DNA from: Pelagibacteraceae bacterium AG-430-F16
Lineage (GTDB): Bacteria; Pseudomonadota; Alphaproteobacteria; Pelagibacterales; Pelagibacteraceae
Direction of reading: 5' to 3'
NCBI GenBank assembly: GCA_003213015.1
Contig: QCOG01000002.1
Location: forward strand, 72,001-136,000
Length of the DNA stretch: 64,000 bases
Part shown: positions 11,182-21,626 of the stretch, piece by piece
How positions within the stretch are numbered: position 1 is the stretch's first letter
How the letters are laid out: each line of letters starts with the position of its first letter
The notes under the pieces: generated by a model
Seen by the model: the letters and a program-made list of their open reading frames with translations, nothing else
What the model was told of the DNA's origin: nothing
Databases searched by the model: none
Program-made: the position numbers and the translations under genes

Positions 11182-11892
11182 ATGTTTGAATATATTAATA
11201 TAAAACTTGCTAAAACTAAGGGTAGTAAAAAACTAAGAAAATTGATACGAAAATTAAAAAATTTTTTTGGTGAAAAAGACCCTGGTACTCTTAACTTTAA
11301 GTTTTCAGCAAAACCTTCAAGATTATTTATAGTTCAGTCATTTATAAATAAAAAAAAATTTAATTCTTATTTAGAAATAGGCACTTTTGATAATGAATTA
11401 TTTGATCATATTAAATGTGAGAATAAAGTAGGTGTTGACCCATTTTCAGGTGGCACACATCGTATGACCAGTGATGAGTTTTTTTTACAAAATAAAGACA
11501 AATTTGATTGTATTTTTATTGATGGACTGCATCATTACGACCAAGTTAAAAGAGATATTAATAATTCACTAAAATTTATTAATGATCAAGGAATAGTCCT
11601 TGTTCATGATTGCTTGCCTGAAAATATTGAGGCTCAATCAGTCCCCAGAACGGTCACAAATTGGAATGGAGATGTCTGGAAGGCATTTGCAGAGATTAGG
11701 GCTAACCCCAATTTAAATAGTTATACTTGTCTTGCAGATCATGGTATCGGAGTAATTTTTAAGAGTAGTAATAAGAAACCATTTAATTTTAAAATAAAAA
11801 ATTTTAAAAAATTAAAGTTTTTAGATTATTACAAGAGTCATTATGAAATGATGAATATAATTGAATACGAAGATCTAATTAAAATTATTTAG
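11182..11892 (+). CDS. Class I SAM-dependent methyltransferase
   Basis: Motif I is YLEIGTFDNELF and motif II/post-I is NKVGVDPFSGG. They are followed by FDCIFIDGLHHYDQVKRD and GIVLVHDCLPEN, the pattern of Methyltransf_24-type enzymes found in glycan and antibiotic clusters. It has 236 aa with a basic N-terminal 40 residues (KKLRKLIRKLKNFFG). It sits between the GT2 gene and tRNA-Ser inside the glycan cluster, so it probably methylates a sugar or a glycan end. The acceptor is unknown. Confidence 0.8.
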   Translation: MFEYINIKLAKTKGSKKLRKLIRKLKNFFGEKDPGTLNFKFSAKPSRLFIVQSFINKKKFNSYLEIGTFDNELFDHIKCENKVGVDPFSGGTHRMTSDEFFLQNKDKFDCIFIDGLHHYDQVKRDINNSLKFINDQGIVLVHDCLPENIEAQSVPRTVTNWNGDVWKAFAEIRANPNLNSYTCLADHGIGVIFKSSNKKPFNFKIKNFKKLKFLDYYKSHYEMMNIIEYEDLIKII

Positions 11893-11909
11893 AGATACTG
11901 ATCAGAAAA

Positions 11910-11999
11910 TGGCGGAGAGAGTGGGATTCGAACCCACGAAAGAGTTTCCCCTAAACACGCTTTCCAAGCGTGCGCCTTAAACCACTCGGCCATCTCTCC
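11910..11999 (-). tRNA. tRNA-Ser(GGA)
   Basis: The reverse strand folds as a complete class II tRNA. The 7-bp acceptor stem is GGAGAGA/TCTCTCC, the anticodon arm is CACGC-TTGGAAA-GCGTG with anticodon GGA, a variable arm follows (GGGGAAACTC), then GTGGGTTCGAATCCCAC and an encoded CCA. It lies within the glycan cluster and could mark a historical integration or recombination point, although no attachment repeat is visible. Confidence 0.95.
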
Positions 12000-12007
12000 A
12001 AGTTTTT

Positions 12008-13000
12008 TTAATTCATTTTATCAACATTTAATATAAAGAGAACATTATGTTTGATCAGGTTATAATAAAGTTTTAATTTTGTTTTAAAAACCATAATAAT
12101 AAAATCGTACCAACTTACTTTCCTTTTAAGCATCCCCATACTATTTCTATTTTTATGAGTATGTTCGTAGGTAACATTTGTAATATTTAATAAATTCAAA
12201 AAGTATAATTGCTTAGACGATAATGTACCCTTTAATCCTTTTCTTAAGCTCGCAATCATTTTTTGTTTTTCAGGTTTTACTAAAATTTTAGTATTACCAA
12301 TTAACTCATATTCTGAAAATAAAGATCCATTATAAGATCCACTCATAAAAAATATTTTTCTCATTATCAAAATAGATAAATTAATTGCAATATCATTTAT
12401 TTTATTACTTTTTATTTTTAATTTGCTCATTAACATTTTACTTTCAAAAGAGGTTATTGGTCCAAATTGAACAACGGAAGAAATAAAATATTTAGGAAGT
12501 TGACCCAATAAAACCTTGTTAATTTCAAAATATGATTTATGGAATTCTGTAAAAGTACCGAACTTTGAGGAAAAAGCCCCACTGAAGAACCTTATTTTTT
12601 TTGTAATGATTGTATCTGCATCCCATAAAACAACTCTTTTATTTTTTTTTTTTAAAAAATAAAAAACAAATGCTAGTTTCAATATTTGTTGGTAATACCA
12701 GGATAGTCTTTTTTTGAATGGGGTTTTGAATTTATATTTTTTTGATAATTTAAAAAATATTTTTTCAAATTTAGAAAAGGATACTATTTGATCCTCACCA
12801 ATTATAATAAATTCATCGTATTTAAGTTTTTTTTTAAAAAATTTAAAATCTTTTTTTGGACAAATGATAAAAATATTTAAATCTCCATAAAAAAATTTAA
12901 GTTTTTGATAGTTCTCAATTATTATTGGTATATTACCTTTTAGAGATACTTGACATATATTTAGTTTGTCTTTGTTAAACTCTATTTTATCTAATTTCAT
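12008..13000 (-). CDS. DUF6492-like putative glycosyltransferase
   Basis: The core RLSWYYQQILKLAFVFYFL followed by VVLWDADTIITKK resembles DUF6492 proteins, which look like GT-A transferases with a DAD metal motif. I choose the ATG at 13000 (protein starts MKLDKIEFNKDK) rather than the tracked start at 13033. It forms an ATGA 4-bp overlap with the stop of the upstream DUF4422 gene, whereas the longer form would overlap by 37 bp. That gives about 330 aa. It is strongly Lys/Phe-rich. It probably adds a sugar to the cell-surface glycan, with substrate unknown. Confidence 0.7.
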   Translation of the reverse strand: MKLDKIEFNKDKLNICQVSLKGNIPIIIENYQKLKFFYGDLNIFIICPKKDFKFFKKKLKYDEFIIIGEDQIVSFSKFEKIFFKLSKKYKFKTPFKKRLSWYYQQILKLAFVFYFLKKKNKRVVLWDADTIITKKIRFFSGAFSSKFGTFTEFHKSYFEINKVLLGQLPKYFISSVVQFGPITSFESKMLMSKLKIKSNKINDIAINLSILIMRKIFFMSGSYNGSLFSEYELIGNTKILVKPEKQKMIASLRKGLKGTLSSKQLYFLNLLNITNVTYEHTHKNRNSMGMLKRKVSWYDFIIMVFKTKLKLYYNLIKHNVLFILNVDKMN

Positions 13001-13794
13001 AAAAGATGCGTGTCTGAAAATATCCAGGGCCATTCAATAACTTTTGAATATTTTCTAAACCAAAATGGTACATATCTTTCAGCAAGAAATGCATATAATC
13101 TAGTTTGATCATACCCTTTTAAATTTTCCAACCCAAAAATTTTTTCGCATTCAAATAACCATTCGAACTGATCATGAAAAAAATCATTTAAAATTTTCTT
13201 TTTTGAAATAAACATGATGTGTGGATTATATATGGTATTTTTCTCTACAAACTCACCAAAATCATTTTTATCTTTTTCTTTCATAACACTTATTGCTTTT
13301 TCAATTACTCCATAGCCATGGTGAAGATCAAATTGAGTTTTAATATTTATTCGGCGATGGTTGAATAAAAGAGAAGGTTTTTTTACTATATTCCTCCAAC
13401 CTCTCTTTAAGAGCTTTGATAATTTTGTTCCAAGAAGAATAGGTTCACAAAGGACTGTTTCATAATTTTCCCACTCGTTCGGTAAACTTTTTAATATAAT
13501 ATTAGAGATATCATTACTTTTTTTATCAATTCTTGAATTTAACCAAAATCTCCTTTTTTGGCAAAATCCTATCCAATCCTCATCGTTTTTATGTTGTAAT
13601 TCGTTTTTCCAAAACCAATAATGAAAAGTTAATTCAGAATAATTTTGCTCTTTATGAAATATATTGTCGTTAAAATCACATTTTAAATACTTGTCTGAGA
13701 ACTTTTTTTTACCTACTGCTGCTAGTTTATAGTTGCTTTCCTCTAAAAAAGGTATTTCTTTATCAGTGACACAGTAAATTTCTAAATTTGACAT
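12997..13794 (-). CDS. DUF4422-like putative glycosyltransferase
   Basis: The YSELTFHYWFWKN and DWIGFCQKRRFWL segments match the pattern of DUF4422 proteins (YSEL..YW.WKN followed by G.CHYRRYF), which are capsule/LPS-associated transferases. It has 265 aa with no signal peptide or membrane segment, so it is cytoplasmic. It is coupled to the DUF6492 gene by an ATGA overlap and divergent from the GT61 gene with 33 bp between. The family assignment is by recognised motif, not alignment. Confidence 0.7.
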   Translation of the reverse strand: MSNLEIYCVTDKEIPFLEESNYKLAAVGKKKFSDKYLKCDFNDNIFHKEQNYSELTFHYWFWKNELQHKNDEDWIGFCQKRRFWLNSRIDKKSNDISNIILKSLPNEWENYETVLCEPILLGTKLSKLLKRGWRNIVKKPSLLFNHRRINIKTQFDLHHGYGVIEKAISVMKEKDKNDFGEFVEKNTIYNPHIMFISKKKILNDFFHDQFEWLFECEKIFGLENLKGYDQTRLYAFLAERYVPFWFRKYSKVIEWPWIFSDTHLL

Positions 13795-13827
13795 GAAATT
13801 AATTTAATTTGATTTATAAATTAAATC

Positions 13828-14904
13828 ATGATTTTTAATAGAAAAAAATTACAATTAATCTATAAATTTTTTATCTCTCAATTATTCAAAATAATCTATG
13901 GAAATGTCATTTTTTCAAATACGAACGATAACGATGTTAAATTTATAGAAATTAATAAAAATAATCATAAATATATGTTTGTCGAAGTTAATAATGGTAG
14001 AATATTTACGGATTATGTAGAGAACGTTGCAATAATAAATAAGAATCAGATTTTAGATCACGTATCTTATCAACAAATAAAAGGAGAGTTAAAGGAACCA
14101 TCTTTAAATGTCGTTATTAAAAAAGGGACACCAAAATTTAAAAAAAAGATTAAAGGAAAAGTATTTTCTCTAGTTCAAGGAGCAAGTGGAAACGTTAACT
14201 ATTTTCATTGGATGTTTGATGTGCTTCCAAGACTAATAATGCTGGAAAAAATTTATAATTTAAATGAAATTGATTATTTTTATGCTCCACAAATTAAACC
14301 ATGGCAATTATCTACTCTTTCTATTTTTGACATATCTGAAGAAAAGTTAATAGACAGTAATCGTTATAGACATATACAGTCTGAAAAAATTCTAGCTGTT
14401 TCACACCCATGGTATAATAAAGGTAAAATTCTTGATGAAGCTAAAAAATTACCAACTTGGGTAATGAACGAAATTGCCTCTAGATTTGAAGAACATGGAA
14501 AAAAATTTGACTGTGGCACCAAAATTTTTATTGATAGAAGAGAGTCTCATTATAATCATTGTCAGATTGTAAATGATGAGGAAATTAAGATCTATTTAAA
14601 AAAAAAAGGGTTTGATATATTTAAAATTGGTGAACTAAGTTTTTTTGAGCAAATATACCTTTTTCAGAATGCTAATATAATTATTGGTGCTCATGGCGCA
14701 GCATTTGCAAACTTAATTTTTTGTAAACCAAATACAAAAGTTTTTGACATTATTCCGAAAAATCATCCCAATACAGTAGATGAAACAATTGCAAAATTTA
14801 AGAATTTAGATTTTAAATTTATCAAAACTGAAGAGCTACCAGTTGAAAAAAAAGTTAATGGGGATATTTTTTTACCTATGGAAGTAATTGATCCTTATTT
14901 GTAA
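13828..14904 (+). CDS. Glycosyltransferase family 61 protein
   Basis: The protein shows the GT61 (DUF563) pattern: ASGNVNYFHWMFDVLPRL in the middle, FIDRRESHYNH, and the C-terminal IIIGAHGAAFANLIFCKPN with the family GAHGA motif. It has 358 aa, with an N-terminal amphipathic or partly hydrophobic stretch. It is flanked by a divergent DUF4422 gene and, with no gap, by the convergent GT17-like gene. GT61 members transfer xylose or GlcNAc in eukaryotes and various sugars in bacteria. The bacterial donor cannot be inferred. Confidence 0.85.
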   Translation: MIFNRKKLQLIYKFFISQLFKIIYGNVIFSNTNDNDVKFIEINKNNHKYMFVEVNNGRIFTDYVENVAIINKNQILDHVSYQQIKGELKEPSLNVVIKKGTPKFKKKIKGKVFSLVQGASGNVNYFHWMFDVLPRLIMLEKIYNLNEIDYFYAPQIKPWQLSTLSIFDISEEKLIDSNRYRHIQSEKILAVSHPWYNKGKILDEAKKLPTWVMNEIASRFEEHGKKFDCGTKIFIDRRESHYNHCQIVNDEEIKIYLKKKGFDIFKIGELSFFEQIYLFQNANIIIGAHGAAFANLIFCKPNTKVFDIIPKNHPNTVDETIAKFKNLDFKFIKTEELPVEKKVNGDIFLPMEVIDPYL

Positions 14905-15714
14905 TTAATCAATCCATTCTTTAAAATCAGAAAGATTATCAATTAGGTACTTAGGAAAAGTTTCATCAATAGAAACTTTTTTATAATTATGATTTCTTCC
15001 AATAATATCTTTTTTTTCAGTTATCATTTTATTAATTGAGTCTAAAGATAAATATTTTTCATCAATTTTTTCCTTAAAATTTATTGGATCGTTCGTTTCA
15101 CACAAGTTTTTGTATTTATATAATAATTGCTCTGGTTTTTTTAAATTGCAAAAGTGCCAACCGCCTTCATCGATTATATTGTTTAACCGTAACTTATCTA
15201 TTTTCCAAAAAGGTCTTTTTTTAAATTTAAGGTCTCTCAACCACTGAGGAGATTTTAGATACTTTTTTACACAAATTCTACTCCCAAACCAAAATGGTTC
15301 GTTTTCACTTTGAAGATTAAATTTATAATAAAAATGATTTTGTTTAAAAACTGCATATCTCATTTTTTTATTAAATTTTTTTAATTGATTAGGATTTGGA
15401 ATTTCATCTAAGTCTGAGATAATAATTAGATCATCATCTTTACACATCTCCAAACCTCTCATAATTGAATTTCTCTGGAAGTTTTCTCTTAAATAAGGGT
15501 TATTACCGCCTGGCATGTCTGTAACTGGTACGTAAATGATTTTTTTTTTAAATTTATTAAACTTATTTATATCAAATCTTAAATTTTTTGAATTATTTTG
15601 CCATGTTCTATCGCCTTCCACGATAACAAAAAAATCAACATGTTTATCTAAAATATTTAATCTTAAATTTAATAATAAGTCTTCATCCCAATAGGAAAAA
15701 CAATCATAAATCAT
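14905..15714 (-). CDS. Glycosyltransferase family 17-like protein
   Basis: The start MIYDCFSYWDEDLLLNLRL, then DFFVIVEGDRTWQNN, RENFQRNSIMRGL and DDLIIISDLDEIPNP follow the GT17 pattern (beta-1,4-GlcNAc transferase family, with the DLDEIP metal motif). Further C-terminal GGWHFCNL is also typical. At 269 aa it has the bacterial family length. Its stop abuts the GT61 stop. It precedes lepA on the same strand with a 1-bp gap, so it may be read from the upstream translation operon. Confidence 0.85.
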   Translation of the reverse strand: MIYDCFSYWDEDLLLNLRLNILDKHVDFFVIVEGDRTWQNNSKNLRFDINKFNKFKKKIIYVPVTDMPGGNNPYLRENFQRNSIMRGLEMCKDDDLIIISDLDEIPNPNQLKKFNKKMRYAVFKQNHFYYKFNLQSENEPFWFGSRICVKKYLKSPQWLRDLKFKKRPFWKIDKLRLNNIIDEGGWHFCNLKKPEQLLYKYKNLCETNDPINFKEKIDEKYLSLDSINKMITEKKDIIGRNHNYKKVSIDETFPKYLIDNLSDFKEWID

Positions 15715-15715
15715 T

Positions 15716-17524
15716 TTATTTCTCCTTATTAATTTTCAATACTCCTATGAAAGCTTCCTGGGGTATTTCTACTCGGCCGAATTGTTTTGATTTAGCCTTA
15801 CCTTTTTTTTGTTTATCCAAAAGCTTCCTTTTTCTGTCCCTTGCTCCACCACCATGTATTTTTGTTAAAACATCTTTTTTAAACCCTTTAATAGTTTCTC
15901 TAGCAATAATTTTGCCCCCAATTGCTGCCTGAACAGGAATCATAAAATTGTGACGAGGAATTAAATCTTTTAATTTTTCACAGACTTCTCGACCAATAAT
16001 TTGAGCAAAATCTTTATGGACCATCATTGCAAGTGCATCAACTGTCTCGGAGTTTACTAAAATACCTAACTTTACTAAATCACCCTCTTTATGGCCCATA
16101 ATTTCGTAGTCAAAACTAGCATAACCACTAGTCATGGATTTAAGTCTATCGTTAAAATCGAAGACGACCTCATTTAAGGGTATTTCATAGTTTAACACCG
16201 CACGGTTACCAGAATAATTTAAATTTTTTTGGATTCCTCTTTTATTTTGGCACAGTTTCATTATTGATCCCAAATATTGATCAGGTGTAATTATTGTAGC
16301 TTTTATCCATGGCTCTTCTATCAATTTTATTAAAGTTGGATCTGGTAAATTTGAGGGATTTTGTAAATCTTGGACTTTGCCGTTATTAAGGTGAACTTTA
16401 TAAACAACTCCTGGTGTTGTTGTTAACAAATTAATGTCAAATTCTCTTTCAAGCCTTTCAGTTATAATTTCAAGATGTAGCAGACCTAAAAAACCACAAC
16501 GGAATCCGAGTCCGAGAGCTGAGGATGACTCTGCCTCATATGAAAAACTTGAGTCATTTAATTGTAATTTAGCTAAACCATCTTTTAATTTTTGATACTC
16601 TGAACTATCAACTGGAAATAAGCCACAAAAAACAACTGGTTTACTTGGTTTGAAACCAGGTAAAGCTTTTTTAAGAGGACTTTGAGCTTCACAAATAGTA
16701 TCGCCGACTTTTGTATCAGATAAATTCTTTATGCCTGTAATAATAAATCCTATTTCACCAGATTTGAGTTCTTCAATGTCTTTAGCCTTTGGTGTAAATA
16801 CACCTACTTTTTCTACTATATATTCTTGATCTGTAGACATCATCTTTATTTTCATGTTTTTTTTCAATGTTCCATCTATCACCCTAACTAAAATGATAAC
16901 TCCTAAGTAAGAGTCATACCAGCTATCAACAAGCAAACATTTTAATTGTTCTTTAGTCTCACCTTTTGGTGGTGGTAGTGATGAGACAATCGACTCTAAA
17001 ATATCTTCTATACCTTCGCCTGTTTTTCCTGAGCAAGGAACAGCATTAGATGTATCTATACCAATAACATCTTCTATTTGTTTTTTTGTTCTATCTAAAT
17101 CAGAGGCTGGTAAATCAATTTTATTTAATACAGGTATTATTTCATGGTCTATATCTAACGCCTGGTAAACATTGGCGAGTGTTTGGGCTTCAACCCCTTG
17201 AGTGCTATCCACAATTAATATGGATCCTTCACAGGCATAAAGTGATCGACTAACCTCATAACTAAAGTCTACATGACCTGGTGTATCAATAATATTTAAA
17301 ATGTATTCTTTACCATCTTTTGCTTTGTAATTCAGCTTTACTGTTTGTGCCTTAATTGTAATTCCCCGCTCTCTTTCAATATCCATAGAGTCTAATACTT
17401 GATCTTTCATTTCTCTTTCTGTCAAACCTCCACACTTATGTATTATTCTATCTGCAATTGTTGACTTACCATGATCGATATGAGCGATGATAGCAAAATT
17501 TCTAATGTTATTAAGATTAGACAT
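15716..17524 (-). CDS. lepA: Elongation factor 4 (back-translocase LepA)
   Basis: A translational GTPase that binds ribosomes and promotes back-translocation or rescue. G1 is AHIDHGKST, the G2 region has [13 protein letters not shown]3 is DTPGHVDF and G4 is NKIDLP. Characteristic LepA blocks follow ([24 protein letters not shown]), and the C-terminal domain carries [18 protein letters not shown] and [18 protein letters not shown]. At 602 aa it is full length. It lies 0 bp after pheT on the same strand, extending the thrS-infC-rpmI-rplT-pheST block. Confidence 0.96.
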   Translation of the reverse strand: MSNLNNIRNFAIIAHIDHGKSTIADRIIHKCGGLTEREMKDQVLDSMDIERERGITIKAQTVKLNYKAKDGKEYILNIIDTPGHVDFSYEVSRSLYACEGSILIVDSTQGVEAQTLANVYQALDIDHEIIPVLNKIDLPASDLDRTKKQIEDVIGIDTSNAVPCSGKTGEGIEDILESIVSSLPPPKGETKEQLKCLLVDSWYDSYLGVIILVRVIDGTLKKNMKIKMMSTDQEYIVEKVGVFTPKAKDIEELKSGEIGFIITGIKNLSDTKVGDTICEAQSPLKKALPGFKPSKPVVFCGLFPVDSSEYQKLKDGLAKLQLNDSSFSYEAESSSALGLGFRCGFLGLLHLEIITERLEREFDINLLTTTPGVVYKVHLNNGKVQDLQNPSNLPDPTLIKLIEEPWIKATIITPDQYLGSIMKLCQNKRGIQKNLNYSGNRAVLNYEIPLNEVVFDFNDRLKSMTSGYASFDYEIMGHKEGDLVKLGILVNSETVDALAMMVHKDFAQIIGREVCEKLKDLIPRHNFMIPVQAAIGGKIIARETIKGFKKDVLTKIHGGGARDRKRKLLDKQKKGKAKSKQFGRVEIPQEAFIGVLKINKEK

Positions 17525-19909
17525 TTATGATCTTAATTTTGCTCCAGTTTTCTCTTCGACAGTGCTGACTATCTTTTTTGATATATTTGTCAAATCGTTT
17601 TCGTCTAAAGTTTTGTGGTCAGATTGTATTGTCACTTTTAAAGCAATAGATTTTTTACCAGATGGAATATTTTCCCCTTCATAAACATCAAAAATTTTTA
17701 TTTCTTTGATTAAATTTTTATCTATATTCTGGATAACTTCTGTTAAATCTTGAGCTCTAGTATCTTTATTGACTAAAAAAGCAAAATCCCTATCTGACTT
17801 CTGATAATCTGAAAAAGTTAGACTTTCTTTAAACTTTTTATTTTTTGCTTTATATTCAACTAAGTTTTCTAAAAAGATTTCAAATCCAAAAGTATTTGAA
17901 ATTATTTTTGGGTGCAAGGCACCAAAATGTCCAAGAACAAGATTTCCATCTTTTGAGACTATGGATCCTGAAATACCTGGGTGATAATAAGAAGGTGTAT
18001 TTTCCACAACCTTAAAATCTTCTTTTCTTATCTCAAGTTCAGTTAATGATTGAACTAAATCTTTTTTAATATGAAAAACATCTATTAAATCATTTTTCTT
18101 TAAATTATTATCTTCATCTATAGATTGTTTTTTAATCCCACAAACAACTGTGATTTGTTGACCAGGTTTTTTTCCTGTAAAAGTTGGACCAATTTCAAAA
18201 AGGGCTTGATCACCAAATCCTCTGTTAAGGTTTTTTTCTAAATAGAAAATGAGATTTGGATACAAAGAATTTCTTAATACACTTAAATCTGAACTTATTG
18301 GATTTACAATCTTTACGCTTTCTAACTTTTCTTTAAATTTGTTATTAATTTTTTCGTCAGTAAACGACCATGTTATTGTTTCAAGATATCCTTTTGAGGC
18401 TACCGATCTTTGAGCTAAATGAAAATGTTTCTGAAAGTAATTAAGTGTTGGTTTAGTTCGCTTTTTCTCGGGTTCAATGGACCTAATTTTTTCAAATCCA
18501 ATAATTCTAATAACTTCCTCTACTAGATCAATCTCACCAAAAATATCCGGTCTCCAACTTGGAACCTTAACATTGAGAAATTTACCTTTGGTTTTAACAG
18601 TGAAGCCTAAGTTTGATAAGATCTTTTTTATCTCATTAATGTTTATGTTGGTTCCAACTGTCTTTAATACCATTTTGGGGTCAAATTTTATCTCAAGATC
18701 TTTAAATTTTTTTGTCTGCTGTACATCAAATTTAGAAACTTCTCCTCCACAAATTTCTAAAATTAGTTCAATGGCTGAATCCAGCCCAGTAGTTACAGAT
18801 TGAGGATCTACTCCTCTTTCAAAACGGAACTTTGCATCACTATTCAAATCTAATTTTTTAGCAGTTTTTCTTATAATTGAAGGATCAAAATATGCTGACT
18901 CTAATAGTATATTTTTTGTATGTGTTTCTGTGCTTGACCTTTCGCCTCCGATCACTCCACCCAAACCAAGTACACCTTCATCATCCGATATCACACACAT
19001 CTCTTTATCAAGTGTATAATTTTTATTATCCAGGGCTTTAAAACTCTCTCCTTTCTTTGAATTTCTTACGGTAATTTTATTTTTTATCTTGTCTAAATCG
19101 TATGCATGGAGGGGTCGGTTCAAATCAAACATTACATAATTTGTTATGTCAACAACGGCAGAAATAGGCCTTAAGCCTAGTGCTAAAATTCTATTTTTTA
19201 ACCATCCTGGACTTTCAGTGTTTTTAATATTTTTAATGATACAGCTTCCAAAAATTGAACATGGCTGATTTTTATTTTTTTCAATCTTTATCTTTAAATT
19301 ATGTTTAATGTTCTTTTTAACTTTGCTTTTTCTTAGTTCTTTTAGTTTTCCAAAGTTAGAGGCTGACAAGTCTCTCGCTATACCTCTCACACCTAGGCAG
19401 TCTGGTCTATTTGGGGTAATTGATAATTCAATTACATTTTTTCCTTTTTTTTCACCGAAAAATGATTTACCAATTTTTGTTTTATATTTATCATTTAGAT
19501 CTATTATTCCTTCACTCTCATTAGAAAGTTTCAATTCTGACTCAGAACAGAGCATTCCGTAAGAGGTTTCTCCTCTAATCTTTGATACTTCTAATTTCAT
19601 GCCATTTTTTGGAATTACTGAACCCGGCGGTGCATAAATTGTCAAAAGTCCATCTCTTGCATTAGGAGCACCACACACGACTTTAAGTGTATCTTTTTTT
19701 CCTATATCCACATCACATAACTTTAGCCGGTCAGCGTTAGGATGTTTGTTTGCTTTTATTATTTTCGCCACTATAAAGTCACTTAATTCGTTTTTGATTG
19801 GTTCTACTTTTTCTACTTCTAAACCAATGCTATTTAGTTTTTGGATAATTTGGGACTCACTTTTATTTGTCTTTAAATGAACGTCGAGCCAATCTTTAGT
19901 AAATTTCAT
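17525..19909 (-). CDS. pheT: Phenylalanine-tRNA ligase beta subunit
   Basis: The large subunit of the (alpha-beta)2 PheRS that charges tRNA-Phe. The N-terminal EMAP/OB tRNA-binding domain contains [20 protein letters not shown]3/B4 (editing) carries the GLGGVIGGE segment. B5 follows ([18 protein letters not shown]...VPSWRPDI), and the C-terminal ferredoxin-like anticodon domain includes SDRDFAFLV. At 794 aa it is the usual length. Its ATG overlaps the pheS stop by 4 bp, so alpha and beta are translationally coupled. Confidence 0.96.
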   Translation of the reverse strand: MKFTKDWLDVHLKTNKSESQIIQKLNSIGLEVEKVEPIKNELSDFIVAKIIKANKHPNADRLKLCDVDIGKKDTLKVVCGAPNARDGLLTIYAPPGSVIPKNGMKLEVSKIRGETSYGMLCSESELKLSNESEGIIDLNDKYKTKIGKSFFGEKKGKNVIELSITPNRPDCLGVRGIARDLSASNFGKLKELRKSKVKKNIKHNLKIKIEKNKNQPCSIFGSCIIKNIKNTESPGWLKNRILALGLRPISAVVDITNYVMFDLNRPLHAYDLDKIKNKITVRNSKKGESFKALDNKNYTLDKEMCVISDDEGVLGLGGVIGGERSSTETHTKNILLESAYFDPSIIRKTAKKLDLNSDAKFRFERGVDPQSVTTGLDSAIELILEICGGEVSKFDVQQTKKFKDLEIKFDPKMVLKTVGTNININEIKKILSNLGFTVKTKGKFLNVKVPSWRPDIFGEIDLVEEVIRIIGFEKIRSIEPEKKRTKPTLNYFQKHFHLAQRSVASKGYLETITWSFTDEKINNKFKEKLESVKIVNPISSDLSVLRNSLYPNLIFYLEKNLNRGFGDQALFEIGPTFTGKKPGQQITVVCGIKKQSIDEDNNLKKNDLIDVFHIKKDLVQSLTELEIRKEDFKVVENTPSYYHPGISGSIVSKDGNLVLGHFGALHPKIISNTFGFEIFLENLVEYKAKNKKFKESLTFSDYQKSDRDFAFLVNKDTRAQDLTEVIQNIDKNLIKEIKIFDVYEGENIPSGKKSIALKVTIQSDHKTLDENDLTNISKKIVSTVEEKTGAKLRS

Positions 19910-20973
19910 TTACTTAAACCTCTATAGTTTGTTGGAACATCTAAAGGATCAAAGCCATAATAATTTAACCATCTATAATCACATTCAAAAAAAGATCTTA
20001 AATCATTAATTCCGTATTTAAGCATTGCCAATCTATCGATACCAATACCAAAAGCAAAACCTTGATAATTTTTTGGGTCGACCTTACAGTTTTTTAAAAC
20101 ATTTGGGTGCACCATTCCACATCCAAGAACCTCTAGCCATTTATCGCCTTCGCCAATAATAATTTTATTTTTTTCAATTCTATAACCAATATCTACCTCA
20201 GCCGAAGGCTCTGTAAATGGAAAGTGACTAGGTCTAAACCTCATCTTAATTTTATCCACTTCAAAAAATTCTTTTATAAAATAGTTTAAACACCCTTTTA
20301 GATGACCCATATTAATATTCTTATCTATGTGAAGACCTTCCAGCTGATGAAACATTGGAGTGTGAGTTTGATCACTATCGCTACGATAGGTTCTTCCAGG
20401 TGCGATTATCTTGAAAGGAGGTTTCCCTTTTAGCATCGTGCGAACTTGAACAGGAGAGGTATGAGTTCTAAGTAAAGTCTTCATATTTTCATCCAAATAA
20501 AATGTATCATGCATATCTTTTGCTGGATGATCTTCGGGAGTATTTAAAGCGGTAAAATTATTATAATCGTTTTCAACATCAGGCCCCTCTTCTACACTAA
20601 ATCCGATTTCTGAAAAAATACATGATATTTCATCAATAACTTGTGATACAGGGTGGATCTTTCCTATTTTGAATTCTTTCTCAGGTAAGGTAACATCAAC
20701 TTTTTCTTTTTTTATTTTTTCATAAAGATCTCTATCTGAAACTTCTGATGCTTTCACTCTAAAAATTTCAAGCAATTCTTGCTTTGCTTTATTTATATTG
20801 GACGCAAAAGTTTTTTTCTCGTCTTCAGACAAAGAGCCAAGTTTTTTAAATTGAGAATTTAAAAAACCATTTTTACTGAAAATGTCTGTTCTTATCAACT
20901 CAATTTCGTTAGAATCCTGAGTACTATTTAATCTGCTTTTAAACTCGATAATTTTTTTTTCAAAATCAGACAT
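19906..20973 (-). CDS. pheS: Phenylalanine-tRNA ligase alpha subunit
   Basis: The catalytic subunit of PheRS. An N-terminal coiled coil (about 1-85) precedes the class II core: motif 1 region [10 protein letters not shown], motif 2 [24 protein letters not shown] and motif 3 [14 protein letters not shown] near the C-terminus. At 355 aa it is typical. The pocket segment [15 protein letters not shown] is present. It lies 43 bp downstream of rplT on the same strand. I see no pheM leader peptide or obvious attenuator in that gap. Confidence 0.96.
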   Translation of the reverse strand: MSDFEKKIIEFKSRLNSTQDSNEIELIRTDIFSKNGFLNSQFKKLGSLSEDEKKTFASNINKAKQELLEIFRVKASEVSDRDLYEKIKKEKVDVTLPEKEFKIGKIHPVSQVIDEISCIFSEIGFSVEEGPDVENDYNNFTALNTPEDHPAKDMHDTFYLDENMKTLLRTHTSPVQVRTMLKGKPPFKIIAPGRTYRSDSDQTHTPMFHQLEGLHIDKNINMGHLKGCLNYFIKEFFEVDKIKMRFRPSHFPFTEPSAEVDIGYRIEKNKIIIGEGDKWLEVLGCGMVHPNVLKNCKVDPKNYQGFAFGIGIDRLAMLKYGINDLRSFFECDYRWLNYYGFDPLDVPTNYRGLSK

Positions 20974-21016
20974 TTTTACAGATTATTTCTTAAACTAAGA
21001 AAAACAATAGGGAAGA

Positions 21017-21373
21017 TCAATTAAGTGCAGCTTGAGCTTTTTTAACAATTGTTTTAAACGCCTCGGGGTTATCGTAGGCAATTTCAGCTAGAATTTTTCT
21101 ATCTAGCTTGATACCAGATTTACTTAAAGCATGTATAAATTTTGAATATGTAAGACCTTCATCTCTTACACCTGCGTTAATTCTTTGTATCCACAATGAT
21201 TTAAATTCTCTTTTTTTATTTCTTCTATCTCTATATGCATATTGCATGGACTTTTCCATCGCTTGTCTTGCAACTCTTATAGTATTTTTTCTTCTGCCCC
21301 ACTGACCTTTTACAGCCTTAAAAACTTTTTTATGTTTAGCTCTGCTTGTGACTCCTCTTTTTACTCTTGGCAT
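21017..21373 (-). CDS. rplT: 50S ribosomal protein L20
   Basis: The 118-aa protein has the L20 signature [19 protein letters not shown], then [21 protein letters not shown] and [20 protein letters not shown]. It binds 23S rRNA early in large-subunit assembly and in other bacteria represses its own operon. It is 1 bp after rpmI on the same strand. No clear L20-like translational operator can be recognised by eye in the short leader upstream of rpmI. Confidence 0.97.
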   Translation of the reverse strand: MPRVKRGVTSRAKHKKVFKAVKGQWGRRKNTIRVARQAMEKSMQYAYRDRRNKKREFKSLWIQRINAGVRDEGLTYSKFIHALSKSGIKLDRKILAEIAYDNPEAFKTIVKKAQAALN

Positions 21374-21374
21374 T

Positions 21375-21581
21375 TTATCCTCTCAAACTATATGGCATGT
21401 ATGATTTTACAATTTTGCCATCCTGTTTAGACATAACAGTTGTTCCTCTTTGTTTTCTAATTTGTGAATTCGTTCTTTTGATCATACCATGTCTTTTTCC
21501 AGCTTGAGGCATTATAACTTTTCCTCTCGCGGAAATTTTAAATCTTTTTTTAGCTGAACTTTTTGTTTTTAACTTTGGCAT
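21375..21581 (-). CDS. rpmI: 50S ribosomal protein L35
   Basis: A 68-aa basic protein beginning [20 protein letters not shown] with the family [16 protein letters not shown] block. It is a structural large-subunit protein near the exit tunnel. It lies between infC (45 bp upstream) and rplT (1 bp downstream), the standard bacterial order. The C-terminal extension after KRGT-type residues ([21 protein letters not shown]) is usual for the family. Confidence 0.96.
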   Translation of the reverse strand: MPKLKTKSSAKKRFKISARGKVIMPQAGKRHGMIKRTNSQIRKQRGTTVMSKQDGKIVKSYMPYSLRG

Positions 21582-21626
21582 AACTGAGGGGGTTATACAA
21601 ATATAATGATAAATTTACAAGAATAA

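Noticed and set aside
11182-12000. tRNA-Ser as an integration site with attachment repeats
   Set aside because: No duplicated tRNA 3' end was noticed nearby, and no integrase is present.
12008-13033. The 341-aa start of the DUF6492 gene
   Set aside because: It would overlap the upstream gene by 37 bp. The ATG at 13000 gives a 4-bp ATGA overlap and keeps the whole conserved core.
21585-21620. TTGTAA-N17-TATAAC promoter upstream of rpmI on the minus strand
   Set aside because: The spacing is good, but the predicted start point would leave only about 4-5 nt before the ATG. The genes are better explained as one thrS-led operon.
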